Both the position numbers and the translations under genes were made by a program. 64,000 nt of DNA, from assembly GCF_019904235.1 (NCBI RefSeq), contig NZ_CP063202.1:2046001-2110000 (forward strand), written 5' to 3'. Source of the DNA: Erythrobacter sp. SCSIO 43205 (GTDB lineage: Bacteria; Pseudomonadota; Alphaproteobacteria; Sphingomonadales; Sphingomonadaceae). Position 1 is the first letter of the stretch, and each line of letters begins with the position of its first letter. The notes under the pieces are model-generated. The model saw nothing but the letters and a program-made list of their open reading frames with translations. It was not told the DNA's origin and did no database searches. Positions 52,933 to 62,636 of the stretch are shown in pieces.

Positions 52933-53997
52933 ATGTCCGGTCCATCGATCACAGAACTTACCAACAGAGCGCGCGATATTTTCCAGCGCGTGGTCGAAGA
53001 ATACCTTGAAAACGGTCAGCCAGTAGGCTCCAAAACGCTGGCAGCGGATGGGACGCTGAACCTGTCGCCTGCCTCAATCCGCTCAGTACTGGCTGAGCTT
53101 GAAAGTCAGGGATTTCTCGCAGCGCCTCATACAAGCGCCGGGCGTATGCCTACAGAAGCGGGACTGCGCATCTTTGTTGATGGCATGATGCGGGTGGCTG
53201 AACCAAGCCGCGAAGAGCAAGAGCAGATAGAAGCGCGCATTGCGGAAAGCGGCCCGGTTGAGAAGGCGTTGCAGGCAACCAGCGCGCTTTTGTCCGAGCT
53301 TTCGGGCGCGGCTGGCATGGTGATGGTGCCCCAGCGCGAACAGCGCCTCTCTCAATTCAGCCTTGTAAGCTTGGGGCAAGGCCGTGCTTTGGCTGTGCTC
53401 GTGGGGGAAGACGGCGGGGTGGAAAACCGTGTCCTTGAACTTGGTGCAGACGATATGGGTTCGCTGGAGGCGGCGAGCAATTACATCACCTCGCGGCTCA
53501 CCGGGCGAACTCTGGCTGAAGCAGCTCAAGCGATACGCGCCGAAATTAAGGCGGGTAAGAGCCAGTTGGACAGCGCAAGCAGCAGTCTTGTTGAACGCGG
53601 CCTTGCGGTATGGAGTGAGGATGCAAACGCCCGCCCGGTGCTGATCGTGCGCGGTGCCTCCAACCTGATCGACGAAGCGGCCATGGAAGACATTGAGCGC
53701 GTGCGCTCGCTCCTTGATGACCTTGAAGACAAACAATCGGTCGCAAGCTTGCTTGAGAGCGCGCGCGAAGCCGACGCCACACGTATCTTTATCGGAAGCG
53801 AGAACCGCCTGTTCGGACTTTCCGGCTCCTCAGTCATTGCATCACCTTATCGCGATATGGAGGGAAGGGTGGTCGGCGTTTTAGGGGTGATCGGTCCCAC
53901 ACGCTTGAATTACGCCCGCGTGGTCCCCATGGTTGACTTAACCGCTCGATCGCTTAGCCGGACCTTGACTGGCCAATCGGGCAAATTGATCGCGTAA
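52933..53997 (+). CDS. hrcA: Heat-inducible transcription repressor HrcA
   Basis: Repressor of chaperonin genes via the CIRCE operator (354 residues). The N-terminal winged helix ([20 protein letters not shown] and [20 protein letters not shown], then [15 protein letters not shown]) is followed by the GAF-like central domain. The C-terminal [20 protein letters not shown] is diagnostic. I found no CIRCE sequence upstream of hrcA, grpE, dnaK or dnaJ here, so its target is probably groESL elsewhere. grpE follows after 20 bases. Confidence 0.95.
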   Translation: MSGPSITELTNRARDIFQRVVEEYLENGQPVGSKTLAADGTLNLSPASIRSVLAELESQGFLAAPHTSAGRMPTEAGLRIFVDGMMRVAEPSREEQEQIEARIAESGPVEKALQATSALLSELSGAAGMVMVPQREQRLSQFSLVSLGQGRALAVLVGEDGGVENRVLELGADDMGSLEAASNYITSRLTGRTLAEAAQAIRAEIKAGKSQLDSASSSLVERGLAVWSEDANARPVLIVRGASNLIDEAAMEDIERVRSLLDDLEDKQSVASLLESAREADATRIFIGSENRLFGLSGSSVIASPYRDMEGRVVGVLGVIGPTRLNYARVVPMVDLTARSLSRTLTGQSGKLIA

Positions 53998-54017
53998 GAC
54001 GCAGGAACATAAGACAC

Positions 54018-54620
54018 ATGAACGACGAAAATAAGCCGCAGGACGATGCGGCAGCTGAAGCTGAACTTAAAGGCGTACCTGAAGAATTTCTCGACGGCGG
54101 CGATGGCAATGACGAGGCCGAAGGCGAAGAGGCGGGCAAGGGTGGCCTTGCCGAGGCGCTTGAGGCTCTTCGCGGTGATCTTGAAGCAGCCAAGCAGGAC
54201 GTACTCTATGCGCAGGCTGAAACGCAGAACGTGCGTCGCCGGATGGAAAAAGATGTAGCTGATGCACGCAACTATGCCGCAACCGGCTTTGCCCGCGACA
54301 TTTTGAGCGTGTGGGACAACCTTTCCCGCGCGGTTGAGGCGATCCCCGATAGCTTACGCGAAGACGACAAGATGAAGGGCCTCGTGGTCGGCATTGAAGC
54401 CACCCAGCGCGAGCTTGAAAAAGTCTTTAAACAGCACGGTGTTGAACGCATTGCCGCCGTCGGATTGCCTCTCGATCCAAACCAGCACCAAGCGATGATG
54501 GAAGTGCCAAGCGCTGATCACGAAGCCGGTACTGTTATCCAGGAGATGCAATCAGGCTGGATGATCAAAGACCGCCTGCTGCGCCCTGCAATGGTGGGTG
54601 TGGCTAAGAAGCCGGATTAA
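54018..54620 (+). CDS. grpE: Nucleotide-exchange factor GrpE
   Basis: Co-chaperone that releases ADP from DnaK (200 residues). An acidic, low-complexity N-terminus (about 1-40) leads into a long coiled coil (residues 45-100). The C-terminal beta domain shows GVERIAAVGLPLDPNQHQAM and TVIQEMQSGWMIKDRLLRPA, the family signature. It is co-transcribed with hrcA, while dnaK is 1.2 kb downstream beyond two minus-strand genes. Confidence 0.95.
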   Translation: MNDENKPQDDAAAEAELKGVPEEFLDGGDGNDEAEGEEAGKGGLAEALEALRGDLEAAKQDVLYAQAETQNVRRRMEKDVADARNYAATGFARDILSVWDNLSRAVEAIPDSLREDDKMKGLVVGIEATQRELEKVFKQHGVERIAAVGLPLDPNQHQAMMEVPSADHEAGTVIQEMQSGWMIKDRLLRPAMVGVAKKPD

Positions 54621-54625
54621 GCTTT

Positions 54626-55132
54626 TCAGTTCAACGTTGCACCAGCGAAGGCGACAAGCCGATCATAAGCGGCCTTGTCGCCAACACCCGGAATCTGCGC
54701 TCCATGCCTTAGCATGAAGGCGTGTTTGACGATCTCTGCCTGCTGCTCGATGCCATAATCTTCGAGCGCCGCGCCGGGTTTCAGCGAATAGCTGTAGCTG
54801 CAAAAGGGGTGGCGTTTCAGAATCAGAAACCAGCGCCCCTTTGTCTGCGTCTGCCAGACGTGGGTCATCTCGTGGATGAAAAAGCCTTGAACGCTTAGCG
54901 GTTGAAACGCGTAATCGTCGCAATAGGCGCGGCCCTCGGGGTGGAAATAAATGTTACCGTTGGGCGCCATTGCCACCCGCTTCGGTTGAAACGGCCACCA
55001 TTTGCGGCGCTTCAACAGCACTGAGCTGTATTCAATCGCATTCCCAAAGACAGTGCGGGCCAGAGCAATCTCACCAGAGGTCAAAGAACGCTCACCGCCA
55101 ACCGGGCAAGCGGCTGGCGGTGCATCGTCCAA
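54626..55132 (-). CDS. Putative zinc metalloprotein with HExxH motif ('Vgr-related' family)
   Basis: A 168-residue protein with a HEMTH zinc-binding motif in FFIHEMTHVWQTQTKGRW. The surrounding sequence (AMAPNGNIYFHPEGRAYCDD and PGAALEDYGIEQQAEIVKHA) matches small proteins annotated in sphingomonads as 'Vgr related', with no proven role in secretion. The third zinc ligand could be the glutamate in DYGIEQQAE. There is no export signal. The start appears to be TTG, 17 bases after the upstream gene's stop. Confidence 0.75.
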   Translation of the reverse strand: MDDAPPAACPVGGERSLTSGEIALARTVFGNAIEYSSVLLKRRKWWPFQPKRVAMAPNGNIYFHPEGRAYCDDYAFQPLSVQGFFIHEMTHVWQTQTKGRWFLILKRHPFCSYSYSLKPGAALEDYGIEQQAEIVKHAFMLRHGAQIPGVGDKAAYDRLVAFAGATLN

Positions 55133-55149
55133 ATGGGCGAGGGTATCTT

Positions 55150-55620
55150 TCAGCGCTCATCCCCCGCAGCGCGCACTTCGGCGGTGAATTTGTGCGTCCC
55201 GCCGCCTGACAGTTTGAGAGTAACTTCAGCCGTGCCGCCCGCTTCTAGGTCAGGCGAAGGCTGCATCGCCATCACGTGATAATCGCCCGGTTTGAACTCA
55301 AGTTTAGTACCGGCCGTGAGAGGAATTGGCACCGATTCCACCATGCGGTTTTGACCCGGCTCCTCAATCGTTTGGTGGATCATCGCCTCACCAGCGCCTT
55401 CGACCTCCGCATCGTAAAGCGAAAGCGCGCGCTCACCATCGTAAGAAAGGTCGAAATAGACCGCCGCAGGATTGCCGGAGACGGGGGCCAGCACCACGCG
55501 GCCATTCTCAACCGTCATCCCGGGGACAACGCCCTCGACCGGCGCGGGCTCCGCCGCCTGTTCCTCAGCACAAGCGCCAAGCGCCAAAGCGCCCGCCAGC
55601 ACAAATCCAAATCTTTTCAT
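55150..55620 (-). CDS. Copper chaperone PCu(A)C-family lipoprotein
   Basis: A 156-residue periplasmic copper-binding protein with a lipoprotein signal (LAGALALGAC). The copper motif H/M-X10-M-X21-HxM is present: MIHQTIEEPGQNRMVESV and GDYHVMAMQPSPDL. PCu(A)C delivers copper to the CuA centre of cytochrome oxidase. The start is the ATG at 55620. It precedes the HExxH protein in one minus-strand unit and diverges from dnaK. Confidence 0.9.
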   Translation of the reverse strand: MKRFGFVLAGALALGACAEEQAAEPAPVEGVVPGMTVENGRVVLAPVSGNPAAVYFDLSYDGERALSLYDAEVEGAGEAMIHQTIEEPGQNRMVESVPIPLTAGTKLEFKPGDYHVMAMQPSPDLEAGGTAEVTLKLSGGGTHKFTAEVRAAGDER

Positions 55621-55702
55621 ACCCACTCACTCCCTATTCGCGAGACGCGGCCATTATCGGCGTCCCTTTTGTGGATTGGGCAAAAACTAGGGCCTTGGGG
55701 TT

Positions 55703-55730
55703 CTTGTGCCAAGAAAAACCGCACCTATAT
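55703..55730 (+). promoter_or_regulatory. Candidate heat-shock (RpoH-type) promoter of dnaK
   Basis: CTTGTGC at 55703-55709, a 14-base spacer and CCTATAT at 55724-55730 resemble the -35 CTTG and -10 CCCCAT-type boxes of sigma-32 promoters, 90 bases upstream of the dnaK start. The -10 match is partial. Confidence 0.45.
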
Positions 55731-55819
55731 CCGCCTCATATTCGAGCCGCCGAGCTGTCTCGCCGCTTTACGGGAGGCGCAAGGCGCGGTGTCCAACAAT
55801 GAATTAGGATTGAAAAATC

Positions 55820-57748
55820 ATGGGTAAAGTAATCGGTATCGACCTTGGCACGACCAACAGCTGTGTGTCTGTCATGGATGGTGGGAAACCAAAGGTGATC
55901 GAAAACTCTGAAGGCGCACGCACAACGCCTTCGATTGTGGCTTTCACCAAAGATGGCGAGCGCCTGATCGGCCAACCAGCCAAGCGTCAAGCTGTCACCA
56001 ACCCCGACAACACTCTTTTCGCGATCAAGCGTCTGATCGGTCGCCGCTTCGACGATCCGCTGACCAAGAAAGACATGGAAATTGTCCCTTACAACATCGT
56101 CAAGGGCAAGAACGGCGATGCGTGGGTATCGGCTGGCGGCGAGGAATATTCGCCTTCGCAAATCAGCGCCTTCATCCTGCAAAAGATGAAAGAAACCGCT
56201 GAGAGCTATCTTGGCGAAACCGTCACGCAGGCGGTGATCACCGTTCCTGCATACTTCAACGATGCTCAGCGTCAGGCGACGAAAGACGCTGGCCAGATTG
56301 CAGGGCTGGAAGTCCTTCGCATCATCAATGAGCCAACCGCAGCAGCGCTCGCCTACGGCATGGACAAGGAAGACGGCAAAACCATCGCCGTTTACGACCT
56401 TGGCGGCGGTACGTTCGACGTCTCAATCCTTGAGATCGGCGACGGCGTGTTTGAAGTGAAGTCGACCAACGGCGACACCTTCCTTGGCGGTGAAGACTTC
56501 GACAACGCGATTGTCGAGCATCTTGCTGATGCCTTCAAGAAGAAGGAAAACATGGACCTGAAGACCGACAAGCTCGCTCTTCAGCGTCTTAAAGAAGCGG
56601 CTGAAAAAGCGAAGATCGAGCTCTCCTCGTCCGCGACGACCGAAGTGAACCTGCCGTTCATCACCGCGCGTATGGAAGGCGGCGCATCGACCCCGCTTCA
56701 CCTTGTTGAAACAATCACCCGCGCTGACCTTGAAAAGCTGGTTGGTGGTCTCATCGACCGCACGCTTGAGCCATGCAAGAAAGCGCTCAAGGACGCAGGC
56801 GTTACCAAGGACGAAATCGACGAGGTGATCCTCGTTGGCGGTATGACCCGTATGCCTCGCGTTCGCGAAGTGGTTGAGAAATTCTTCGAAGCCAAACCAC
56901 ACACCGGCGTGAACCCTGACGAAGTTGTCGCAATGGGTGCAGCCATTCAGGCAGGCGTTCTTCAGGGCGACGTCAAGGACGTTCTGCTGCTCGACGTGAC
57001 CCCGCTGTCACTGGGCATCGAAACGCTCGGCGGTGTTTTCACCCGCATGATTGATCGCAACACAACGATCCCGACGAAGAAAACGCAGACCTATTCAACC
57101 GCAGAAGACAATCAGAACGCTGTGACGATTAAAGTCTTCCAAGGTGAGCGTGAGATGGCGGCTGACAATAAGCTGCTGGGCAATTTCGACCTCGTCGGTA
57201 TTCCACCAGCACCACGCGGTGTGCCTCAGATCGAAGTGACATTCGACATTGACGCCAACGGCATCGTGTCGGTGAGCGCCAAGGACAAGGGCACAGGCAA
57301 AGAGCAAACGATCAAGATCCAGGCATCAGGCGGTCTGTCGGACAGCGACATCGACCAAATGGTTCAGGACGCTGAGAAATTTGCCGAAGAGGACAAGAAG
57401 CGCCGTGAAAGCGCTGAGGCTCGCAACCAAGCCGACAGCCTTGTGCACGCAACTGAAAAGCAGCTTGCCGACAATGGCGACAAGATCGACGCCGAGACTA
57501 AGACCGCTGTTGAGGAAGCGATTGCCGCGACCAAGACGGCTCTGGAAGGCGACGATGCCGAAGAGATCAATGCAAAGGCTCAAGAGCTGACGCAGGCGGC
57601 CATGAAAATGGGCGAGCAGATCTACAAGCAAGAGCAGGAAAATCAGGCGGCTGAAAGCGCCGGCGCGGACGACAGCTCTTCAGACGAGGCTGATGAAGAC
57701 GTAGTCGATGCCGAGTTTTCGGAAGTCGACGACGAGAAAAAGGACTAA
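55820..57748 (+). CDS. dnaK: Molecular chaperone DnaK (Hsp70)
   Basis: ATP-driven Hsp70 chaperone (642 residues). The ATPase domain starts [17 protein letters not shown], with [14 protein letters not shown] and [20 protein letters not shown]. The conserved interdomain linker [20 protein letters not shown] precedes the substrate-binding domain, and the lid ends in an acidic tail ([15 protein letters not shown]). dnaJ follows after a hairpin-containing 74-base gap. Confidence 0.98.
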   Translation: MGKVIGIDLGTTNSCVSVMDGGKPKVIENSEGARTTPSIVAFTKDGERLIGQPAKRQAVTNPDNTLFAIKRLIGRRFDDPLTKKDMEIVPYNIVKGKNGDAWVSAGGEEYSPSQISAFILQKMKETAESYLGETVTQAVITVPAYFNDAQRQATKDAGQIAGLEVLRIINEPTAAALAYGMDKEDGKTIAVYDLGGGTFDVSILEIGDGVFEVKSTNGDTFLGGEDFDNAIVEHLADAFKKKENMDLKTDKLALQRLKEAAEKAKIELSSSATTEVNLPFITARMEGGASTPLHLVETITRADLEKLVGGLIDRTLEPCKKALKDAGVTKDEIDEVILVGGMTRMPRVREVVEKFFEAKPHTGVNPDEVVAMGAAIQAGVLQGDVKDVLLLDVTPLSLGIETLGGVFTRMIDRNTTIPTKKTQTYSTAEDNQNAVTIKVFQGEREMAADNKLLGNFDLVGIPPAPRGVPQIEVTFDIDANGIVSVSAKDKGTGKEQTIKIQASGGLSDSDIDQMVQDAEKFAEEDKKRRESAEARNQADSLVHATEKQLADNGDKIDAETKTAVEEAIAATKTALEGDDAEEINAKAQELTQAAMKMGEQIYKQEQENQAAESAGADDSSSDEADEDVVDAEFSEVDDEKKD

Positions 57749-57764
57749 TCCATTAACCCTCTAA

Positions 57765-57804
57765 CCCTCCCTCTCCTCGCTGCCACAAGCGGTGAGGGGA
57801 GGGG
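57765..57804. repeat. GC-rich imperfect hairpin between dnaK and dnaJ
   Basis: CCCTCCCTCTCCTCGCT and AGCGGTGAGGGGAGGGG form an imperfect stem of about 17 positions around a six-base loop (GCCACA). No T run follows. It resembles the inner palindrome of the repeat at 12065-12086 and could lower dnaJ expression relative to dnaK or protect the dnaK mRNA end. Confidence 0.55.
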
Positions 57805-57822
57805 CGGCTTAAAGGCATTATG

Positions 57823-58962
57823 ATGGCGACATCCGACTATTATGAAACCCTTGGTGTCTCGCGCGATTGTGACGCGGGGACACTGAAATCTGCTTATCGC
57901 AAAGCGGCGATGAAATGGCACCCGGACCGCAATCCGGGTGATGCCGAGGCAGAAGCAAAGTTCAAAGCTCTTGGCGAGGCTTACGAGGTTCTCAAAGACC
58001 CACAAAAGCGCGCAGCCTATGACCGTTTCGGTCACGAAGCCTTTACGCAAGGCATGGGTGGCGGCGGCGGCTTTGGTGGCGGCGGTCAAGAAGGCTTTGG
58101 CGACATTGGCGACATCTTCGAAACCATCTTCGGCAGCGCCTTTGGTGGCGGTGCAGGGATGGGCGGTGGCCGTCAACGCCAGCGCCGGGGTGCTGATCTT
58201 CGCTATGACATGGAAATTACCCTCGAAGAGGCATTCCACGGCAAAACCACTGAAATTGAAATCGAAGTCAGCACCGAGTGTGACGCTTGCGAGGGCAGCG
58301 GCGCAACGCCCGGAACAGGCGAGCGCACTTGTACCACCTGTCGCGGGGCTGGCTCTGTACGAGCAAAACAAGGGCTGTTCGTAGTCGAGCGGCCATGCCC
58401 AACCTGCGGCGGGCGCGGTGTGATGATCGAAGACCCTTGCAAGGTCTGCCGAGGCGAAGGGCGCGTCGACAAGGCTCAAACACTTGAGGTGGAAATACCA
58501 CCCGGCGTTGATACGGGCACGCGCATTCGGCTGTCTGGCAGAGGCGAGGCGGGACAACGCGGCGCACCTGCGGGCGACCTTTATATCTTTATCCACGTGA
58601 GGCAGCACACGTTATTCGAACGCGAAGGCACGACGCTTGCCACACGGGTTCCCGTGACGTTCACGACGGCGGCGCTGGGCGGCAGCGTCGATATTCCCGA
58701 CCTTGATGGCTCAACAAACACGATCGACATTCCCGTCGGCATTCAATCGGGCAAGCAATTGCGCGTACGCGGCGCTGGTATGCCAGTTCTGCAAGGGCGC
58801 GGGCGAGGCGACCTTGTGGTCGAAATCAAGGTTGAGACACCGACCAAGCTTTCGAAGAAGCAGCGCGAAATCCTTGAAGAATTCCGCCAAACGGAAACCG
58901 GCGACGAATGTCCTGAAAGCCGCAGCTTTTTCGGCAAGTTGAAAGAGGCCTTCAAAGGGTAA
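57823..58962 (+). CDS. dnaJ: Chaperone protein DnaJ (Hsp40)
   Basis: Co-chaperone that delivers clients to DnaK (379 residues). The J domain has HPD in AAMKWHPDRNPGDAEAEAKF. A Gly/Phe-rich region follows (about 75-115). Four CxxCxGxG zinc repeats are complete: CDACEGSG, CTTCRGAG, CPTCGGRG and CKVCRGEG. The ATG at 57823 has AAAGG seven bases upstream; the adjacent ATG at 57820 is equally readable. The stop is followed after four bases by the next gene. Confidence 0.97.
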   Translation: MATSDYYETLGVSRDCDAGTLKSAYRKAAMKWHPDRNPGDAEAEAKFKALGEAYEVLKDPQKRAAYDRFGHEAFTQGMGGGGGFGGGGQEGFGDIGDIFETIFGSAFGGGAGMGGGRQRQRRGADLRYDMEITLEEAFHGKTTEIEIEVSTECDACEGSGATPGTGERTCTTCRGAGSVRAKQGLFVVERPCPTCGGRGVMIEDPCKVCRGEGRVDKAQTLEVEIPPGVDTGTRIRLSGRGEAGQRGAPAGDLYIFIHVRQHTLFEREGTTLATRVPVTFTTAALGGSVDIPDLDGSTNTIDIPVGIQSGKQLRVRGAGMPVLQGRGRGDLVVEIKVETPTKLSKKQREILEEFRQTETGDECPESRSFFGKLKEAFKG

Positions 58963-58966
58963 TCCG

Positions 58967-60235
58967 ATGACGGGCGAGCCTCACGACCAAAGGCGCGCCT
59001 CGTCTGGCAAATCGGCAGCTTTATTGGCCTATGAAGCGGGCGATGAAGCAGCGCCCACGCTTTTAGCAGCAGCGTTAGAGGCCGAGCCTTATGACGGCGC
59101 TATGCTGATCGCTCATGCTGCATCGCTTCTGCGGACCGGTGAGCCACAGCCGTTTGATCACATGGAAAGCGTGCTAGCGCGTTCGCCCGATTGGGTTGAT
59201 GGGCACAAGGCTTTGGCAAGGCTGAAAGCCGAAGCTCAGATCGGCAATCCGCTGGCCACGCTTGAGGCAGCTTTGCAGAAATTGCCGAAGCATCCTGGGC
59301 TGTGGATGGCTTATTTGACGCTGTTGGGTTCGGCAGGGCGACACGCTGAGGCCGCAGAACGCACGGCACGCCTGCGTAAAGAGATCGCTGATCTACCTGA
59401 GCTCAGGCTGGTCGAAGCGCGGCATAGAGGGTTTGCAGGCGAGATTGAGGCTGCTCAGCGTCTGCTCGCCGATCTCCCGTCGCATCTGCCAGAACTCGGC
59501 TTTGAACGCGCGCGGTGCGCCATGCGGCTTGGAGACTTTGCGCGAGCCAGCGAACTTATCGAAGTGGTGGTGGGAAAAGACCCCGACGATATTGGCGCCT
59601 GGGCGCTGGCGGAACTGTGTTGGCGAGCGACCGATAATCCGCGGCATCAATGGCTGTGCCCAAATGATGAACTGTTTTCTCAGCGTGACCTTGACTTGTC
59701 CAAAGCCGATTTGGCCAAGCTTGCCGATTGCTTGCGCGCGCTTCATGTCACCGGGTCTGCTCCACTTGGCCAGAGTGTTAAGGGTGGCACGCAGACCCAC
59801 GGCAATCTCAGGCTGCGCGAAGATCCTGCAATCGCGCACTTGTTTGAGCGTATCGACAAGGCTCTCAATGAATACGCCCGGAGTTTGCCCAAGCTTGACA
59901 CGAGCCATCCTCTCGCTTCCTTGACCACGAAGACCCCCAAAATCTCGGCCAGCTGGTCAATCCTTTTGCACAGTGGCGGGCGTCATGTCCCTCATTTGCA
60001 CGACGGCGGGCGGATCAGCTCAGCGGCTCATATTGCCATCCCTGACGACATGAAGGCGGGCGAAGGCGCTCTTGAACTCGGGCTCCCGCCTGAGGATATT
60101 CCGATGGAACTGGGCCCGCTTGCACGTTTCACTCCAAAGCCGGGCCATCTGGTGCTGTTTCCCAGCTTTGTGTATCATTCCACCTCGCGATTTGGCGATG
60201 GCGAACGGCTAACGGTTGCTTTTGACGCTGCCTAA
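58967..60235 (+). CDS. TPR-repeat protein fused to a 2OG-Fe(II) oxygenase domain
   Basis: A 422-residue protein. Residues about 15-220 are helical tetratricopeptide-like repeats (LLAYEAGDEAAPTLLAAALE; RLLADLPSHLPELGFERARC). Residues about 310-422 form a Fe(II)/2-oxoglutarate oxygenase of the putative-2OG family: metal ligands in GGRHVPHLHDGGRISSAAHI and PSFVYHSTSRFGDGERLTVA. It starts four bases after the dnaJ stop. The TPR part suggests a protein partner; a chaperone-linked hydroxylase is an inference from position only. Confidence 0.87.
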   Translation: MTGEPHDQRRASSGKSAALLAYEAGDEAAPTLLAAALEAEPYDGAMLIAHAASLLRTGEPQPFDHMESVLARSPDWVDGHKALARLKAEAQIGNPLATLEAALQKLPKHPGLWMAYLTLLGSAGRHAEAAERTARLRKEIADLPELRLVEARHRGFAGEIEAAQRLLADLPSHLPELGFERARCAMRLGDFARASELIEVVVGKDPDDIGAWALAELCWRATDNPRHQWLCPNDELFSQRDLDLSKADLAKLADCLRALHVTGSAPLGQSVKGGTQTHGNLRLREDPAIAHLFERIDKALNEYARSLPKLDTSHPLASLTTKTPKISASWSILLHSGGRHVPHLHDGGRISSAAHIAIPDDMKAGEGALELGLPPEDIPMELGPLARFTPKPGHLVLFPSFVYHSTSRFGDGERLTVAFDAA

Positions 60236-60245
60236 CAGGTGGGGC

Positions 60246-62576
60246 TCAGCCAAGCTTTTCCTCAATTTCATTGCGCAATCGCATCAAGGGCTCAACCTCG
60301 CATCGCCCAGCGCTCATTTCCTCGTCCAGAATTGCAAGGAACGCCGCTCGCTTGGACGCATTCAAAGCAGCTGTGCCGAGCGGCTCATCCATGGTTGAAA
60401 CGATCAGATCAATCATGCGTTCAGCGCCATGAAGCCGACCCCAGATATAGTCATTCTCGCGGTAAGCGCGGCTGAAGAATGCGCCAAAATTATAAAACTC
60501 GGTGCCGCGCAGGGTCGCCGCGGTTCCACCGGCCCTGATTGAGAGCGCATCGTCAGGCGAAATCCGGTCAATCTTCACCGGATCGTATTCGTCCAACCGA
60601 TCACTTTGAAGCACCGGAAGGGTTGCTGCGTCGTAAAAGGGAAACCCAAGATAGGTAAGCAGCATTCGCCGTTTCAGATTGCGCGGCATTTCGCCAAGCG
60701 CATCAGCTAAAAGCTGTTCTGCCTTCGCGTCGGTTTCCGGGATCAGCCGTTTGCGAGCAAGGTAATCGAGAACGGCCCCCGGATTTTCCAAAGCGAGCGG
60801 TGCAATCGCTCTGAACCCTTCGCCAAGCGTGGTGACATCGTCCGCTTCATTATAGAGTTGCAATATGTCATAAATCCGCGCTCGCGCCAGGTCGAGAGCA
60901 TCGTCGGGTATCTCAGGATCAATCTCCCAATCGCGCGAAAGCCTGCGCGCCAGAAGCTGCAAACGGCGAATGCGAAATCCGACGTCGTGGGTTTGGAAAA
61001 AACCGACCGCCTCAGGTGTGACTGTGCCGGAATCATTGCACAAAGCCGCAAGCCCGCGCGCCTCAAGCTCAAAGCGAAACACGCCTGCGATGGTCGTCTC
61101 ATCCACCATTTTAAGCTCTGGTGCGGCTTGCAACGTCAATCGGGCGAGACGTTCAACGATGAAGCTGTATTTGGTCTGCGCGTACGCTCCAAAAGCGTAT
61201 CCCGCACGCTCTGCCGCCGCCTGCTGAGCCTTCCTACGCCATCCTTCAAGCCGTTTGGGCGTTGGCCGGTCTAGGAAGAAAGTGAGGCCGAAAAGCTTTT
61301 CGACCGCACGGTCGATTTCCGGGCGCAGGCCAAGCACAATGCGGCGCAAACGCTGTGCATCCTTCGATTGCTGCTCAATCCGCTCCAGATCATCGCGAAT
61401 GGGTTGTTCGCGAGGGATTGTGGACAATGAGCCAAAGATCGAGGTGAACCAGCCAATCGGCTCCAGCTTCTCTCCTTTGACTCTGGCAGGTGTCCGGTCC
61501 GGGCGCGGTTCAATATAAACGAAGCGGCGATCAACTTCGCGTTGCGATGTTCGGCCCTTGATCGCTTTCAACGCCGCTCCGAAGGGGGCGTTGACCAGCA
61601 CTGCCCCGTCGATCAGCGCCACATCTTCGATCGAATGGTCGCGCATATGCGAAGGCATAATGCGCGAAAGGAAAGCGCCGCGCGAAGCCCAGTGATGATT
61701 GTTAGCCGCTCCCAAGCGGTCGATTTCCTCCAGAACCAAAGGAGGAAATGCCCCCGGAAAACTCGCCGTTGCGCGTGCTGCCAGAACCAGTTCGAGCCGG
61801 TCCGCCATTTCGCCTCCAGCCTCCAGGGGAGCCTTTTTGCGAAAGGCAATGGGAAGTCGGTGCTCGGTTTCTTCGACCATGGCGGGTGAATTCAAACGCA
61901 GCATCTCTGCGTGTCCGCGAAAATCGGTAGCGGTAACAAGCAAATCAACAGGAAAACCCGGAGGCAAAAGCGGTGGCCCCGCCTTGGTCTGCGCCATATT
62001 ATCGAGCGCTTCGTAAAGCATCTCTGAGAACCGCTCACCCGAAAACGGCGGCCCGAACCAACGTCCCCTCACCATTTTCGACACTTTGGTACGCACCTCT
62101 TTGCGTGTCTCTGGCGACACGCTTTCATCGACCGCATTCCCGCTTCGTCTGAGGAACCAATCAGCCAAGGGTTGCGCCCAGATTTTGGCAAACTTCCAAC
62201 CCGGTTGAGCTTCTTCGGCGGTAAGCTCGCTGACATCAGCATTCTTCAGCCACAGGTCAGTGAGCGGCTCCAACGAACCACCTGAATAAAGCGCCTGCGC
62301 CAGGAACACCGCATTGATCCCGCCTGCACTGGCACCCGTCAGAATGTCGGGCAGAACCCTCAAGCGCAGGGAATAGTCCGTCTCAATCTGTTCGAGAAGA
62401 TCGCTGTAAACCCCTGCGACCCCGCCAATCTCCTCGCCGTCCTGACGCGCGCGGCTTGCTCTGGCGACGTGCCAGATCTCCTTTGTGACGCCGTGCATAT
62501 AAACTGCAAGGCTGACACCGCCGTAGCAAACAAGAGCGAGGCGCAATTCCTTTTGACGCATAACGAATTCGCTCAT
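60246..62576 (-). CDS. Large patatin-like phospholipase-related protein
   Basis: A 776-residue protein. The N-terminal patatin domain has the oxyanion segment YGGVSLAVYMHGVTKEIWH and the nucleophile elbow GASAGGINAVF (GxSxG). The catalytic aspartate is likely in VALIDGAVLVNAPFG (DG[A/G]). The remaining 400 residues, mostly helical, match the DUF3376-type extension of the family called patatin-related protein. No signal peptide is visible. I chose the ATG at 62576. A lipase acting on membrane lipids is expected; the natural substrate is unknown. Confidence 0.88.
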   Translation of the reverse strand: MSEFVMRQKELRLALVCYGGVSLAVYMHGVTKEIWHVARASRARQDGEEIGGVAGVYSDLLEQIETDYSLRLRVLPDILTGASAGGINAVFLAQALYSGGSLEPLTDLWLKNADVSELTAEEAQPGWKFAKIWAQPLADWFLRRSGNAVDESVSPETRKEVRTKVSKMVRGRWFGPPFSGERFSEMLYEALDNMAQTKAGPPLLPPGFPVDLLVTATDFRGHAEMLRLNSPAMVEETEHRLPIAFRKKAPLEAGGEMADRLELVLAARATASFPGAFPPLVLEEIDRLGAANNHHWASRGAFLSRIMPSHMRDHSIEDVALIDGAVLVNAPFGAALKAIKGRTSQREVDRRFVYIEPRPDRTPARVKGEKLEPIGWFTSIFGSLSTIPREQPIRDDLERIEQQSKDAQRLRRIVLGLRPEIDRAVEKLFGLTFFLDRPTPKRLEGWRRKAQQAAAERAGYAFGAYAQTKYSFIVERLARLTLQAAPELKMVDETTIAGVFRFELEARGLAALCNDSGTVTPEAVGFFQTHDVGFRIRRLQLLARRLSRDWEIDPEIPDDALDLARARIYDILQLYNEADDVTTLGEGFRAIAPLALENPGAVLDYLARKRLIPETDAKAEQLLADALGEMPRNLKRRMLLTYLGFPFYDAATLPVLQSDRLDEYDPVKIDRISPDDALSIRAGGTAATLRGTEFYNFGAFFSRAYRENDYIWGRLHGAERMIDLIVSTMDEPLGTAALNASKRAAFLAILDEEMSAGRCEVEPLMRLRNEIEEKLG

Positions 62577-62636
62577 GCCGGGGTTTCTCCGCATTCGCAA
62601 TTGCGTTCTGCAAATGTTCTGGTAACAAGTTGCGCC

